NCBI GenBank assembly: GCA_026004735.1
Contig: BPJS01000001.1
Location: 2,677,641 to 2,741,640 of the forward strand
Direction of reading: 5' to 3'
Source of the DNA: Isosphaeraceae bacterium
GTDB taxonomy: Bacteria; Planctomycetota; Planctomycetia; Isosphaerales; Isosphaeraceae
DNA: 64,000 bases
In this document: piece after piece, positions 26,767 to 35,620 of the stretch
Layout: each line of letters opens with the position of its first letter
How positions within the stretch are numbered: position 1 is the stretch's first letter
Translations under genes and position numbers: made by a program
The notes under the pieces: generated by a model
Database searches by the model: none
Told to the model about the DNA's origin: nothing
Seen by the model: the letters and a program-made list of their open reading frames with translations, nothing else

Positions 26767-28527
26767 TCAGCGGAGCGGAACCGCGCGGCGGATCTGGCCG
26801 ACACGGGGACAGGTGATCTCAAGGTCGACCGAGCGGACATCCTCAGCGGCGCGGATCGTCCAGCGGAGGGTCACCGGCTGAGCCGACGAGATGGCGTCGA
26901 GGCGGTGGAGGACTTTTCCTGTAACGACCTGCGCACCCTGGGTCTGGAGCCGGACAACGACCGGCGGAGCCTCACGGGTCCGGACGCCTTGAGCCAGGGC
27001 GGTGGGCAAGACGCCGGCGTTGGCGACGACGGCCTCGAGTTCGAACAGACCGTCGCCGAACGGGCGGGCCTCGACCCGGCGCAGCTCCAGGCGCGGAAGC
27101 CGATCCACCAGATCTTTGAGGAAGGCGAGCTGGGCGTCGGCAATGGGAGCGAATCGCTCGGCGGGGGGGTTGAGCCGCACGCCGGGTCGCCAGCCGCCGA
27201 GTTCAACCGGCCCCAGTGTGGGGTGATCGAAGGCGCGAAACGGGACGAAGGCCGCCCCGCCGGCCACTCGATCATTCCAGTACAGCCAGCGGGCCTCGGG
27301 ATCATCGGGAGGTTTGGGTTCGCCTTCAGCGGGATCGGGGATTTCGGGGCGGGACCAGAGCCGAGCGGCCAGGCCGATCAGGCCGCGCTGCTGGTACGCC
27401 CAGTCGTGGAGCGCTCCATCGGTGGCTGGGTCGAGCGTCGGCAGGGCCGTCGAGGCCGATCCCGGCCGGGTCCGCACCGGTGCGGGGGGAACCGGGACGG
27501 GCATGGGAGCCGGAAAGGCCGGCTCAGGCGCGGCGAGCGGCTGACCGGGGGCTTTAGCGGCCTCGGCCGTATGTTGCTGATGGCGTCGGACCAGTTCGGC
27601 GAAGTACGGAATGTCTGCCTCGTGGAGCGGCGAATCGGGCTTCTTAGGCTCGGCGGAGAGATTATCCGCCAGACCGAAGGTCCAGACGGCCACCACTTCT
27701 GGGCGTTCGACCAGAAAGCGAATCAGGGGGCGGGTCTCCGGCTCGGCGCCGGGGCTGTAGCCGGCGGTCGGGTCGAACTCGGACCAGCGGTAGGGCCAGT
27801 TGCGTTGAAGCTCGACTCCGCCGGGGGGGTCTTCGTCGATCAGTCCGTCGCCGTCGTTGTCCAACCCCTCCCGATAAACCGAATAGACCGGCTTCTCGCC
27901 CTTGGCTGGGTCGGCCTTACGCAGCAGGCGGGGGTCTTGATCGTCGGGGACCCAGGTTGCGAACTCATCGCGGACGCGCATCAGGAGCGAGAGTCCGTCG
28001 CCGTCCAGGTCGTCGGGTCCATCCTCGTCGGCGCGGCCGTCCCGGTCGTGGTCGAGCGGCCGGAGGCTGCCGCGGTGATCGAGCCGGACCGAACCGCTCA
28101 GGAGCCGCTCGGCGCCGTCGGGGTTGAGCCGAGGGACGACGTAGAGGGTGACCCGGTCGATCAGTTCCGTGACGGCGGCCTCGTCGCCGTCGGCGTCCGC
28201 TAGGCGCTCAACCATCCGCAGGGCGACCTGGCTGCCAACAAGATGGTCGGCCTCAAGGTTGGCAACGATGACGATCGCCGGTCTGGGGAAGGCCGCGGGC
28301 GGTTCGTCACGGCCCAGGCGGATCATCGGGATCTCGCGCCCCTCGGCCGAGCGCCCCAGGGCCACCACCCGGATCGTGGCCGGCCAGTTCTGAGCCAGCC
28401 GCTCGATCGCGGCAGTCAGGGCTTCATGGTGATCGTAGCCGCGGGGGAACAGAGCCAGGGCTTCCTGCGCGGGGGCCGCGACCGCTAACCGCAGGAGCAG
28501 CAGGGAAACAAGAGGGAGTCGCGTCAT
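26767..28527 (-). CDS. M14-like protein, probable inactive paralogue of the neighbour
   Basis: About 586 residues from ATG 28527, with a signal sequence (MTRLPLVSLLLLRLAVAAPAQ). Its layout mirrors the M14 peptidase downstream, including NPDG and the Asp-rich loops (DHDRDGRADEDGPDDLDGDG, GLDNDGDGLIDEDPPGG). The zinc-binding motif NIHGNE is replaced by N-L-E-A-D-H (Glu92, His95), so His and Glu are exchanged. The third zinc His is absent (VVAVWTFGLADN), and the catalytic Glu position reads LAARLW. The C-terminal ~80 residues are beta-rich. It is probably a pseudo-peptidase that binds rather than cleaves. The frame upstream (28528-29961) is open without a stop. Confidence 0.8.
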   Translation of the reverse strand: MTRLPLVSLLLLRLAVAAPAQEALALFPRGYDHHEALTAAIERLAQNWPATIRVVALGRSAEGREIPMIRLGRDEPPAAFPRPAIVIVANLEADHLVGSQVALRMVERLADADGDEAAVTELIDRVTLYVVPRLNPDGAERLLSGSVRLDHRGSLRPLDHDRDGRADEDGPDDLDGDGLSLLMRVRDEFATWVPDDQDPRLLRKADPAKGEKPVYSVYREGLDNDGDGLIDEDPPGGVELQRNWPYRWSEFDPTAGYSPGAEPETRPLIRFLVERPEVVAVWTFGLADNLSAEPKKPDSPLHEADIPYFAELVRRHQQHTAEAAKAPGQPLAAPEPAFPAPMPVPVPPAPVRTRPGSASTALPTLDPATDGALHDWAYQQRGLIGLAARLWSRPEIPDPAEGEPKPPDDPEARWLYWNDRVAGGAAFVPFRAFDHPTLGPVELGGWRPGVRLNPPAERFAPIADAQLAFLKDLVDRLPRLELRRVEARPFGDGLFELEAVVANAGVLPTALAQGVRTREAPPVVVRLQTQGAQVVTGKVLHRLDAISSAQPVTLRWTIRAAEDVRSVDLEITCPRVGQIRRAVPLR

Positions 28528-29961
28528 CAGTGGTGAGCCGGTTCGAGGGTGGCGCGGTCGCAGTATGCTAACGGATTTGGCATCGTCGCCGCGACCCGCT
28601 CGGCCGGAGCCGAGATCGAGGCGCGGTGGACCGCGCGGGCTGTGACGGCCGTGGGCCCGGCGTTGGGGGCGCCGGGGGGCTTGACGCGGCGAGGGCCGGC
28701 CGACTCCCACCGGGAGCCGCCGAACCGGGCGACGGAGGTACAACCTCCGCGCGACGCGCCGCTCACGCCTCCGCGTGACCCGACCGCCAAAACCCATGCG
28801 GCGGCCGGTCCGCGCACGGCCACCCAGGACGAATCCAAAGCTCGACTCCGCGTCGAACGCCGGCGCAGACTCCGGATTCACCGACTCCGAGACATCCCGC
28901 GGCGGCGTACTGGGGCCGCCGGGGATGTCGGCAGAGTCGATGGGCAGGTCCGCGCTGGCCTGCGGGATGTCGGTGTCGGCGTCGGTGAGGACGTCGACCG
29001 GTTCGTCGTCGGCGGCTGCGATCGGCTCCGGCCGGGTGGGATCGGCGACCGCCGTGCCAGCGACCGCACTGGGTGTCAGCGAGTCCGCGGTCCGGTTGGG
29101 ATCGGAGAGCGCGGCGGCCGTTTCGGCGGCGGCGTTCGGATCGCCAACGATCGAGGACCCCACGGCGGCGGCTTGAGGCTCGGGATGGGATTCGTCACCG
29201 GGCCTAGAAACCGCCGGGTCATCGGCATGCGACGGAGCAGCGGGGGCGGGCGCCTCGACCCGGATGAACTTTCCTGGACCGACCTGGACCCAGGTCACGC
29301 TCACCGGTTCGGGCGACGCCGTAGCCCGTCCCGCTCGCCGGCCGCGCCGTCCCGATCCGCGCCCCCGTCGAGGCGCGGAATGAGGCGTGTCGAGGCCGGT
29401 TTCGCCTTCTCCCGCCCGAGTCAGCTTCGGGGTCGGCATGGCCTCGGCCACGGCGGCCCGACTCAGGCTCTCGGCGGGTTCGCAGGAGCTGGCCGGGTCG
29501 GTCGCTTCGTTCGGCCGATCTGGCTGCTCCGGGAGGGCCTTATGGGCAGGCGTCTCCAGAGCTTCCGCGAGAAGTTGGACTTCGATGGGCCGGGACGACG
29601 CTGGCTGCCTGACGGGTGCCGGCTGGCCATCCCCGCGCAAGGGGCTGAGCAACAGCCAGGCCATCAGGGCCGCGTAGGGGACGACCAGCCAGGCGGCGAC
29701 CGTCGCCACCGCCAGACAACTGGCCAGCACCAGCATCCCGACCCCGACTCGGACCACCCACGGCGTGCGACACCTTGCGGCGATCGCTCCTGCCTGGTCG
29801 GATCCGACGGAATCGCGCGGCACTTGCTGGAGATGCACGCCTGAACTCTCCGCTGCTCGCGGCAAGGGGTCGACCGGAACCCGGGAGAACCGCGTCCCAG
29901 CCAACCCGGAAATGGGATATCGGGCCGCCAGGGGACCGGCTGAAACGAATTCGAGACCCAT
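28528..29961 (-). CDS. Pro/Ala-rich membrane protein, in frame with the downstream M14-like gene
   Basis: Reading from ATG 29961, ~60 charged residues precede two adjacent hydrophobic segments (VRVGVGMLVLASCLAVATVAAWLVV and YAALMAWLLLSPL, about residues 70-107). A long Pro/Ala/Glu-rich region follows. In it, TWVQVGPGKFIRVEAPAP (about 220-237) is a motif I associate with similar planctomycete proteins. The tail is Arg-rich. No stop codon lies before the M14-like start, so either the two form one ~1064-residue polypeptide or a stop or frame has been altered. The signal peptide at 28527 argues for separate translation. The end coordinate is therefore a boundary of convenience. Confidence 0.5.
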
Positions 29962-30041
29962 TCCTCAGCCTGGGGGTGGGACGGCAACGGAGCCTCCCGT
30001 TGCTCCGGCCAGGTAAGCCATGCCGCGCTCTGTACTGAAGA

Positions 30042-30968
30042 TCACTCGGAGGATGCCAGCAGTTGGTCGGCGCCGAGTTGCCGGAGCTGGGCGGCGACGG
30101 CGCGGCCTAGCGCTACGGGATCGGCGCCAACGTCCGAGGCGTCGATCCGATGCCGGCCTTGGGGATCGAGCACGGCGGCGTCGAGGCGTAAGATCCCCTG
30201 CTCTTCGCGGGCCCAGGCTCCCAGAGGCACCAGGCATCCGCCCTGGAGGGTGGCCAGCAGGGTGCGCTCGGCGATGACGGCGCGATGGGTTTGGGGATCA
30301 TCGAGGACGGCCAGACGGGAGAGTGTCGCGGCGTCGCAGGCGCGGCATTCCAACCCCAAGGCCCCCTGACCGACGGCCGGCAGGAACCGTGGAGGGCTAA
30401 GCCGTTCGGTGATCTGGGTCTCCCGCTCAAGGCGGCGCAGACCTGCTTCGGCGAGGATGATGGCGTCGAGGCGGCCGTCCAGCGCCTGGCGGAGGCGGGT
30501 TTCGACGTTGCCGCGGAGGTCGACGACGGCCAGATCGGGGCGGATGTGGCCGATCAAGGCGCGGCGGCGCAGGGAGCTGGTCCCAATACGGGCACCCGCG
30601 GGCAGGGCATCGAGACAGCCGTGGCGGGGAGCAATCAAGGCGTCGAAGGCCGATTCGCGGGCCGGGACAGCGGCCAGGATCAGTCCTTCGATGGGTATGG
30701 TCGGCAGATCTTTGAGGCTGTGGACGGCCAGGTCGACCCGGCCGTCCAGTAGCGCCCGCTGGATCTCTTTGGTGAACACGCCTGCGCCGCCGATCGAGGA
30801 GAGGGGACTCGAGCGGTCGCGGTCGCCCAGGGTTTTGATCTCGACCAACTCGATGGTCAAGTCGGGGTGGTGGCGGCGGAGGGCGTCGGCGACGGATTGA
30901 GCTTGCCAGCGTGCCAGTTGGCTCCCGCGTGTGCCGATGCGAAGCAGGGAGGGGTGAGCGGATGTCAT
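30042..30968 (-). CDS. hemC: Hydroxymethylbilane synthase (porphobilinogen deaminase)
   Basis: About 308 residues. The N-terminus reads IGTRGSQLARWQAQSVADAL, typical of HemC. Further family motifs are LVEIKTLGDRD, GVFTKEIQRALLDGRVDLAVHSLKDLPT and LDGRLDAIILAEAGLRRL. The cofactor-anchoring Cys sits in LQGGCLVPLGA (about residue 240), where it carries the dipyrromethane primer. The enzyme polymerises four porphobilinogen units into hydroxymethylbilane in haem biosynthesis. ATG 30968 is chosen: it gives the family N-terminus and overlaps the comF stop by four bases, so hemC is translationally coupled to comF. Confidence 0.95.
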   Translation of the reverse strand: MTSAHPSLLRIGTRGSQLARWQAQSVADALRRHHPDLTIELVEIKTLGDRDRSSPLSSIGGAGVFTKEIQRALLDGRVDLAVHSLKDLPTIPIEGLILAAVPARESAFDALIAPRHGCLDALPAGARIGTSSLRRRALIGHIRPDLAVVDLRGNVETRLRQALDGRLDAIILAEAGLRRLERETQITERLSPPRFLPAVGQGALGLECRACDAATLSRLAVLDDPQTHRAVIAERTLLATLQGGCLVPLGAWAREEQGILRLDAAVLDPQGRHRIDASDVGADPVALGRAVAAQLRQLGADQLLASSE

Positions 30969-31735
30969 CGAGGCACCTCGGCGCGGGCGACAACGACCAC
31001 GAGGACGCGCTTCGCGCCGGCCTGGCGCAACAGGCGAGCCGCCGCGCCACACGTGGCGCCGCTGGTGAGCACGTCGTCGACGAGCAGGACATCACGATTG
31101 GCGATCGCATGTGCCGGCCGGCGGAGCACAAAGGCGCGACGCAGCTCAACCGCGCGGCGGCTGGCTGCCAGCGGAGCCAGGCGGGGGGTCGCCCGGACCC
31201 GGCGGAGGACCTTGAGCCGAGGTAGTCCGAGGCGTCGGGCTAGGACCGCCGCCAGGGCTTCGGCCTGGTTGTAACCCCGTACCAAAAAGCGGGTCCAGTG
31301 AAGGGGGATGGCGACGACCGCCGGTGGCCGACGCGAACCGGACTGCGCGATCCAGGCGTCGATCCAGTCGCGATGACGTTCCAGGAGGGCGGTCATCAAC
31401 GTCGGAGCCAGCCAGCCCTGGTATGGATGCTTCAGCGCCAGGCAAAGCCGGCGAAGGCTGCCGGTGTACGGTCCGAGAGCAACGGCCGCCTCGTAACTCT
31501 GGGGCCGTCCACGGCACGACGGGCAGGAATGAATCGCCGCGGACAGCCCGGGCTCGGCTGGGGCATTGGGCCAGATCCGGCCGCACCGGCGGCAGACCTC
31601 CTCGGGGTCGTTGGCGATGGCTTCCAGGCAGGAATCGCAGAGACCGTGGATCCGGGACGTCCAGCCGCAGATCTCGCAAATCCGGGGAAAGAGGGCGTTG
31701 TCGAGCAGGGCAACGGCGTCGTGGATCACGCCCAT
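30965..31735 (-). CDS. comF: ComF-family phosphoribosyltransferase-like protein
   Basis: A 256-residue protein. The N-terminus has a zinc-ribbon-like region with C-x2-C pairs (CEICGW, CDSC, CRRCGR, CPSC). The C-terminus has a PRTase fold with the PRPP-binding loop VLLVDDVLTSGATCGAAARLL and RGYNQAEALA upstream. ComF proteins are linked to competence and DNA uptake in Gram-positive bacteria; in other phyla the function is not well defined. It overlaps hemC at its 3' end and lies one base after the ECF sigma gene stop region (31737), so the three minus-strand genes are compactly arranged. Confidence 0.88.
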   Translation of the reverse strand: MGVIHDAVALLDNALFPRICEICGWTSRIHGLCDSCLEAIANDPEEVCRRCGRIWPNAPAEPGLSAAIHSCPSCRGRPQSYEAAVALGPYTGSLRRLCLALKHPYQGWLAPTLMTALLERHRDWIDAWIAQSGSRRPPAVVAIPLHWTRFLVRGYNQAEALAAVLARRLGLPRLKVLRRVRATPRLAPLAASRRAVELRRAFVLRRPAHAIANRDVLLVDDVLTSGATCGAAARLLRQAGAKRVLVVVVARAEVPR

Positions 31736-31736
31736 T

Positions 31737-32375
31737 TCAGGCGGCCCCGGGAGGATCGTCAGGCCACAGGCCGTCGGTCAGGTAAGGGGTGAGCAGGATT
31801 TTCAGGTTGTAGCGGGCGCGGGCCATGAGGGACTTAACGGCGTCCTCACTGCGACCCATTACGGAGGCGATTTCCGCATAACCCATGCCTTCGAACTTGT
31901 TGAGCAGGACCGCCAAGCGTTGATCCTCGTTGAGCGATCCGAGGGCAGCGCGTACCACTTCGGCCAGCTCGACGCGGCGGAGCTGGGTGGAAACGCCAGG
32001 GTCGCCGGCCGGAACCTGCTCGGCGGGCCGTGGACCGCCTGGGGTCGGCGCGGTCGGGAGAGCCTGGGCACGTCGGCGCAAACCGCGGCGGTGATTGCGG
32101 ACGACATTGTTGGCGATCGTGAACAACCACGTCGAGAAACGAGCGGTCGGCTGATACAGGCGTCGCGACCGATACAGACGGAGCAAGACGTCCTGGGCGA
32201 GGTCCTCAGCAGCATCGCGGTCGCCGAGCAGGTGGGTCAAGACGCCCAGGAGCCGCCCTTGGACGCGCGTGACTAGCCGATCGAAGGCGCCAGGCACGTC
32301 GTCGCGGACCTGGAGCATCAGGATCGTATCTGACTCATTGGTGGGGGCAGGGTTCAGGCCGGAGCGGGCGGACAC
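31737..32375 (-). CDS. RNA polymerase sigma factor, ECF subfamily
   Basis: A 212-residue ECF sigma factor. Region 2: FDRLVTRVQGRLLGVLTHLLGDRDAAEDLAQDVLLRLYRSR with WLFTIANNVVRNHRR. Region 4: LNEDQRLAVLLNKFEGMGYAEIASVMGRSEDAVKSLMARARYNLK, a standard helix-turn-helix. No anti-sigma gene is adjacent. It may co-transcribe with comF and hemC, since it is the first gene of that minus-strand run and the gap to comF is a single base. It is a different subfamily from the sigma factor at 21245. Confidence 0.93.
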   Translation of the reverse strand: MSARSGLNPAPTNESDTILMLQVRDDVPGAFDRLVTRVQGRLLGVLTHLLGDRDAAEDLAQDVLLRLYRSRRLYQPTARFSTWLFTIANNVVRNHRRGLRRRAQALPTAPTPGGPRPAEQVPAGDPGVSTQLRRVELAEVVRAALGSLNEDQRLAVLLNKFEGMGYAEIASVMGRSEDAVKSLMARARYNLKILLTPYLTDGLWPDDPPGAA

Positions 32376-32434
32376 GGCGAGTTCCCGAACGGAAGGCTCA
32401 CGTCGGGGGAAGACTTGAGCAGAGGTTGCCTCGG

Positions 32435-33517
32435 TCAGGTGGCGGGTGCGGGCGACGCTTCGACCCGGCGGCGAAGCTGACCGCAGGCCGCATCGATCGG
32501 GCGGCCCTTGGTCTTGCGGACCGTGATGGCGACCCCGTAGCCGCGCACGATCTCCTCGAATCGGCGTATGGCGTCTGGCCCGGGGCGGCGAAACCGAAGG
32601 TCAGGGACCGGGTTAAACGGGATCAGGTTGACATGCGCCTTGCGGTGCGCCAACAACCGGCCCAGTTTATGAGCATCCTCGGGACGGTCGTTGACACCGT
32701 GGAGGAGGACATACTCATAGGTCACCTGCCGACCAGTCGCGGCGAAGTAGGCGTCCGCGGCAGCCAGGACGTCGTTGAGGCCGACCTTGTCGTTGATCGG
32801 CACCAGACGGTCGCGCAGCTCCGGGTCGGCGGCATGGAGCGAGACGGCCAGATGATAGGGCCGGTTGTGGCGGGCCAGCGCACGCATTTTGTCGGGCAAG
32901 CCGACCGTCGAAATCGTCACCCGCCGAGGCGACAGCCCCAGCCCCGCCGGAGAACAGACACGATCGAGAGCCGCCAGCAGATGATCCAGATTGGCCAGGC
33001 TTTCCCCCATTCCCATGACCACAATATGCGTGAGCCGCTCCTGGGGTGGGAGCAGGTTGCGGAGGCGAAGGACTTGCTCGAGGATCTCGCCGCGGGTGAG
33101 GTTGCGTTCAAACCCCTTGAGGCCGCTGGCGCAGAAGACGCAGCCCATGCCGCAACCGACCTGGGTGCTCAGGCAAGCCGTTCGACGATCGGCCTCGGCC
33201 ATCAGGACGCATTCGACGCGGCGGCGGTCGGGCCAGGCCAGGAGGAGTTTCCGGGTCCCGTCGGGCGCGGTGACGTCGGCGTCGATCGAGCCGGTAAAGA
33301 CCGTCCAGGATTGGGCAAGCTGTTCGCGGAGCGGCTTGGGAAGCTCAGTAATCGCGGCGAAGTCGGTGGCGCGGCGGTCGAAGACCCAGCGGAGGATCTG
33401 CCGCGCATGATACCGCCGAAAGCCATGGCCTGCAATCCAGTCAGCCAACTCGGTTTCGGAATGGTCGAGCAGGGGTCGGAGGTTCATGGAAGTCGAGGTC
33501 GGATGAATTCGTTCCAT
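32435..33517 (-). CDS. rlmN: 23S rRNA (adenine(2503)-C(2))-methyltransferase
   Basis: A 360-residue radical SAM enzyme. The [4Fe-4S] cluster motif CGMGCVFC has Cys122, Cys126 and Cys129. Conserved Cys115 (ACLSTQVGC) and the methyl-carrier Cys in AACGQL near residue 347 are also present. HIVVMGMGESLANLDHLL, ISTVGLPDKM and LAVSLHA are typical RlmN segments. The enzyme methylates C2 of A2503 in 23S rRNA and A37 of some tRNAs, affecting translation fidelity and ribosome antibiotic susceptibility. All catalytic residues are present. The start may be ATG 33517 or ATG 33487 (MNLRPLLDHSETEL), which is ten codons downstream. Confidence 0.95.
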   Translation of the reverse strand: MERIHPTSTSMNLRPLLDHSETELADWIAGHGFRRYHARQILRWVFDRRATDFAAITELPKPLREQLAQSWTVFTGSIDADVTAPDGTRKLLLAWPDRRRVECVLMAEADRRTACLSTQVGCGMGCVFCASGLKGFERNLTRGEILEQVLRLRNLLPPQERLTHIVVMGMGESLANLDHLLAALDRVCSPAGLGLSPRRVTISTVGLPDKMRALARHNRPYHLAVSLHAADPELRDRLVPINDKVGLNDVLAAADAYFAATGRQVTYEYVLLHGVNDRPEDAHKLGRLLAHRKAHVNLIPFNPVPDLRFRRPGPDAIRRFEEIVRGYGVAITVRKTKGRPIDAACGQLRRRVEASPAPAT

Positions 33518-33724
33518 GCCGGATTATAGGCCGACGGTGGCGGATTGCGAGCCGGCGGGCGGGTCGGGGCGCATCAATCGCCCGAGCCCTACAATCGCTC
33601 CAGTTTGCCGAACGGGAAACAGGGCCGTGATTGACATGGATTGGCCAGCCGGCATGGTTTGACAAGGCGACCGGGTTTGTTCTGGTCGCGAATCAACCGA
33701 GTGAGTGAGACGGAAGCTCCCGCC

Positions 33725-34213
33725 ATGAATGCCAGGCCGCAGGGATTGGTTCGATCGATGCTGACCGGGTGGGCGGCTCTGGTGGTGGTCGCCCCGTTGG
33801 CTGTGGCCCAGGAGCCGGCAGGGTCGGTGCCCGATGCGGTACCGGCTCCGCTGCCGATGCCCGAGCTGGCGGTGACCCCGCCGGCGAGCGGACAGGCTCG
33901 TGTCGAGCCCATGCCGGCGCCGGGGGTGAGCGGCGGGGGGACGATGATCGAGAATGGAACGCCGCTGGGGTGTCGAGGGTGTGGTTTGGTTCATGGGCTG
34001 GGGCATGGATGCCTGACAGTGCACGAGCTTGGCCGGTCGTATCTGGCTGGCCGGCGGCTGGTCCGTTTTTGGGGCGGGTGCACCCACCCCCTGCCGCCTC
34101 TGGGCGGGCCCGCCGGTTACTGGGATCACCCGGCTCCTCTGGCTGGATCGGTGCCGTCGGCCGTTCCGAGCGAGAATCGCGCGAAAACCAGTGACGGATC
34201 GACGGGTCGGTGA
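33725..34213 (+). CDS. Small secreted Gly/Pro-rich protein, function unknown
   Basis: A 162-residue protein with a clear signal peptide (about residues 1-28, hydrophobic core MLTGWAALVVVAPLAVA then AQ). The rest is Pro/Gly/Ala-rich, with a central GCRGCGLVHGLGHGCLTVHELG segment carrying three Cys and three His in a pattern that could bind a metal. No family is recognised. The next gene starts 200 bases downstream. The upstream Met at 33641 would add a non-signal-like extension, so ATG 33725 is preferred. Similar short secreted proteins are frequent in planctomycetes. Confidence 0.6.
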   Translation: MNARPQGLVRSMLTGWAALVVVAPLAVAQEPAGSVPDAVPAPLPMPELAVTPPASGQARVEPMPAPGVSGGGTMIENGTPLGCRGCGLVHGLGHGCLTVHELGRSYLAGRRLVRFWGGCTHPLPPLGGPAGYWDHPAPLAGSVPSAVPSENRAKTSDGSTGR

Positions 34214-34414
34214 TCGCGTGAAGACGGCCGCCCGGCCGATGGTTCAGCAGCGAAGCGGTGGTTGGACCGATCTCGGGCTGGCCAGGCTCCATCGGAGGGT
34301 CTCCTGCGTAAAGGATCGCGGGTCGCTACATTCAATCGGGATGGGGGCCGGTGGGGGCGAAGCTGGCCTGCCCCAGATTGACGATCGGACGAAGGTCGGA
34401 CGTGCAGGCGACCC

Positions 34415-35347
34415 GTGAGCCGCGAATCCTCGAACACTCGTGCTCGGATCCTCGATTTTATGGGGGGCGACGAGGCCCGGGACGGCGATCCGGACGCGGT
34501 GCGCGCTGGCGACGCGATCTGCCGGGAGACGACCCGGACGTATGCCCGGACCTTTTATTTTGCCTCGCATCTGCTGCCGGCGTCGGTCCGGCGACATGCC
34601 TATGCGGTCTATGGATTCTGCCGCTGGGCCGACAATCTGGTGGACGATGCGGCGAATGTGGCCGAAGCGTCGCAACGGCTGGCGCAGGCCCGGACGATTC
34701 TGGACCGTGCGTATGGGGCAGGTCCGGGTCCGCCGGCGCTGATCGCGTTTCGGCGGACAACCCAGGCCCGCGCGATCCCCAAGGAGCTGTTTTCCGAGCT
34801 GCTCGACGGGATGGAGATGGACCTGACCACGTCGCGCTACGCGACGTTTGCCGACCTGGATCGGTACTGCTACCGGGTGGCCGGCGTGGTCGGCCTGATG
34901 ATGACGCACGTCTTCGGCTACCGCGACGAGCGGTGTTTTGCTCAGGCCATCGCCCTGGGGCGGGCGATGCAATTGACGAACATTCTGCGCGACATTCGGG
35001 AGGACCTCGAGCGTGGTCGGGTTTACGTGCCTCAGGATGAATTGGCGCGGTTTGGGGTGACCGAAGCGCAGCTTCGGCGCGGGCAGGTGGACGATCGGTT
35101 CCGCGCGTTGATGCGGTTTCAGATCGCGCGGGCGCGGGCCGCGTACGCGGAGGCCGACACCGGCATACCCGAGATCAAGGGGCGAACCTGTCGCCTGACC
35201 GTGCGCGCGATGGCGCGGCTCTATGCGGGCATACTGGACGCCATCGAGGCGTCCGACTTTGATGTGTTTACCCGACGTGCGGCCGTGTCGACGGCAGGAA
35301 AGCTCGCGCGGCTGGTCGCCTGTTTCCGCGACGAATGGTCTCGGTGA
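34415..35347 (+). CDS. Phytoene/squalene synthase family protein
   Basis: About 310 residues of the trans-isoprenyl diphosphate synthase head-to-head fold. Two Asp-rich substrate motifs are intact: DNLVDD in GFCRWADNLVDDAA, and DIREDLERGRVYVPQDEL. TRTYARTFYFASHLLP near the N-terminus, and LDRYCYRVAGVVGLMM with QLTNILRDIREDL, are family signatures. Such enzymes make phytoene, squalene or presqualene diphosphate for carotenoids or hopanoids; which product is made here cannot be told from the sequence. No other carotenoid or hopanoid gene is in the window. Start GTG 34415 is uncertain; ATG 34460 is an alternative. Confidence 0.9.
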   Translation: MSRESSNTRARILDFMGGDEARDGDPDAVRAGDAICRETTRTYARTFYFASHLLPASVRRHAYAVYGFCRWADNLVDDAANVAEASQRLAQARTILDRAYGAGPGPPALIAFRRTTQARAIPKELFSELLDGMEMDLTTSRYATFADLDRYCYRVAGVVGLMMTHVFGYRDERCFAQAIALGRAMQLTNILRDIREDLERGRVYVPQDELARFGVTEAQLRRGQVDDRFRALMRFQIARARAAYAEADTGIPEIKGRTCRLTVRAMARLYAGILDAIEASDFDVFTRRAAVSTAGKLARLVACFRDEWSR

Positions 35348-35620
35348 CCTTCGGCCGCGGGCCAGGCAGCCCGGCCTCTGCCGGAGGACGATCGTTGTGA
35401 GGACGGTTGACCGAGGGTCGCCCAACCGCCCGACGGCGCTGGGAACCGCAGTCAGGATCGCCGTATGGCTCAGAGGGTCTTGGGAGGTCGTCGGGCCGGT
35501 AATCGACTGAGCCTGTGATCCTTGTTTCGGGAGGAGCAGACGGTCGTTTACGATCCTGCGGCTCGTGGCGATCATAGGGGGGTGATCTTCACCACCGACT
35601 CGACAGGGATCGCTCCGTCC

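Noticed and set aside
25361..29844. Plus-strand open frames of 399, 432 and 431 codons
   Set aside because: Antisense to the M14 and membrane protein genes; these are GC-skewed shadow frames.
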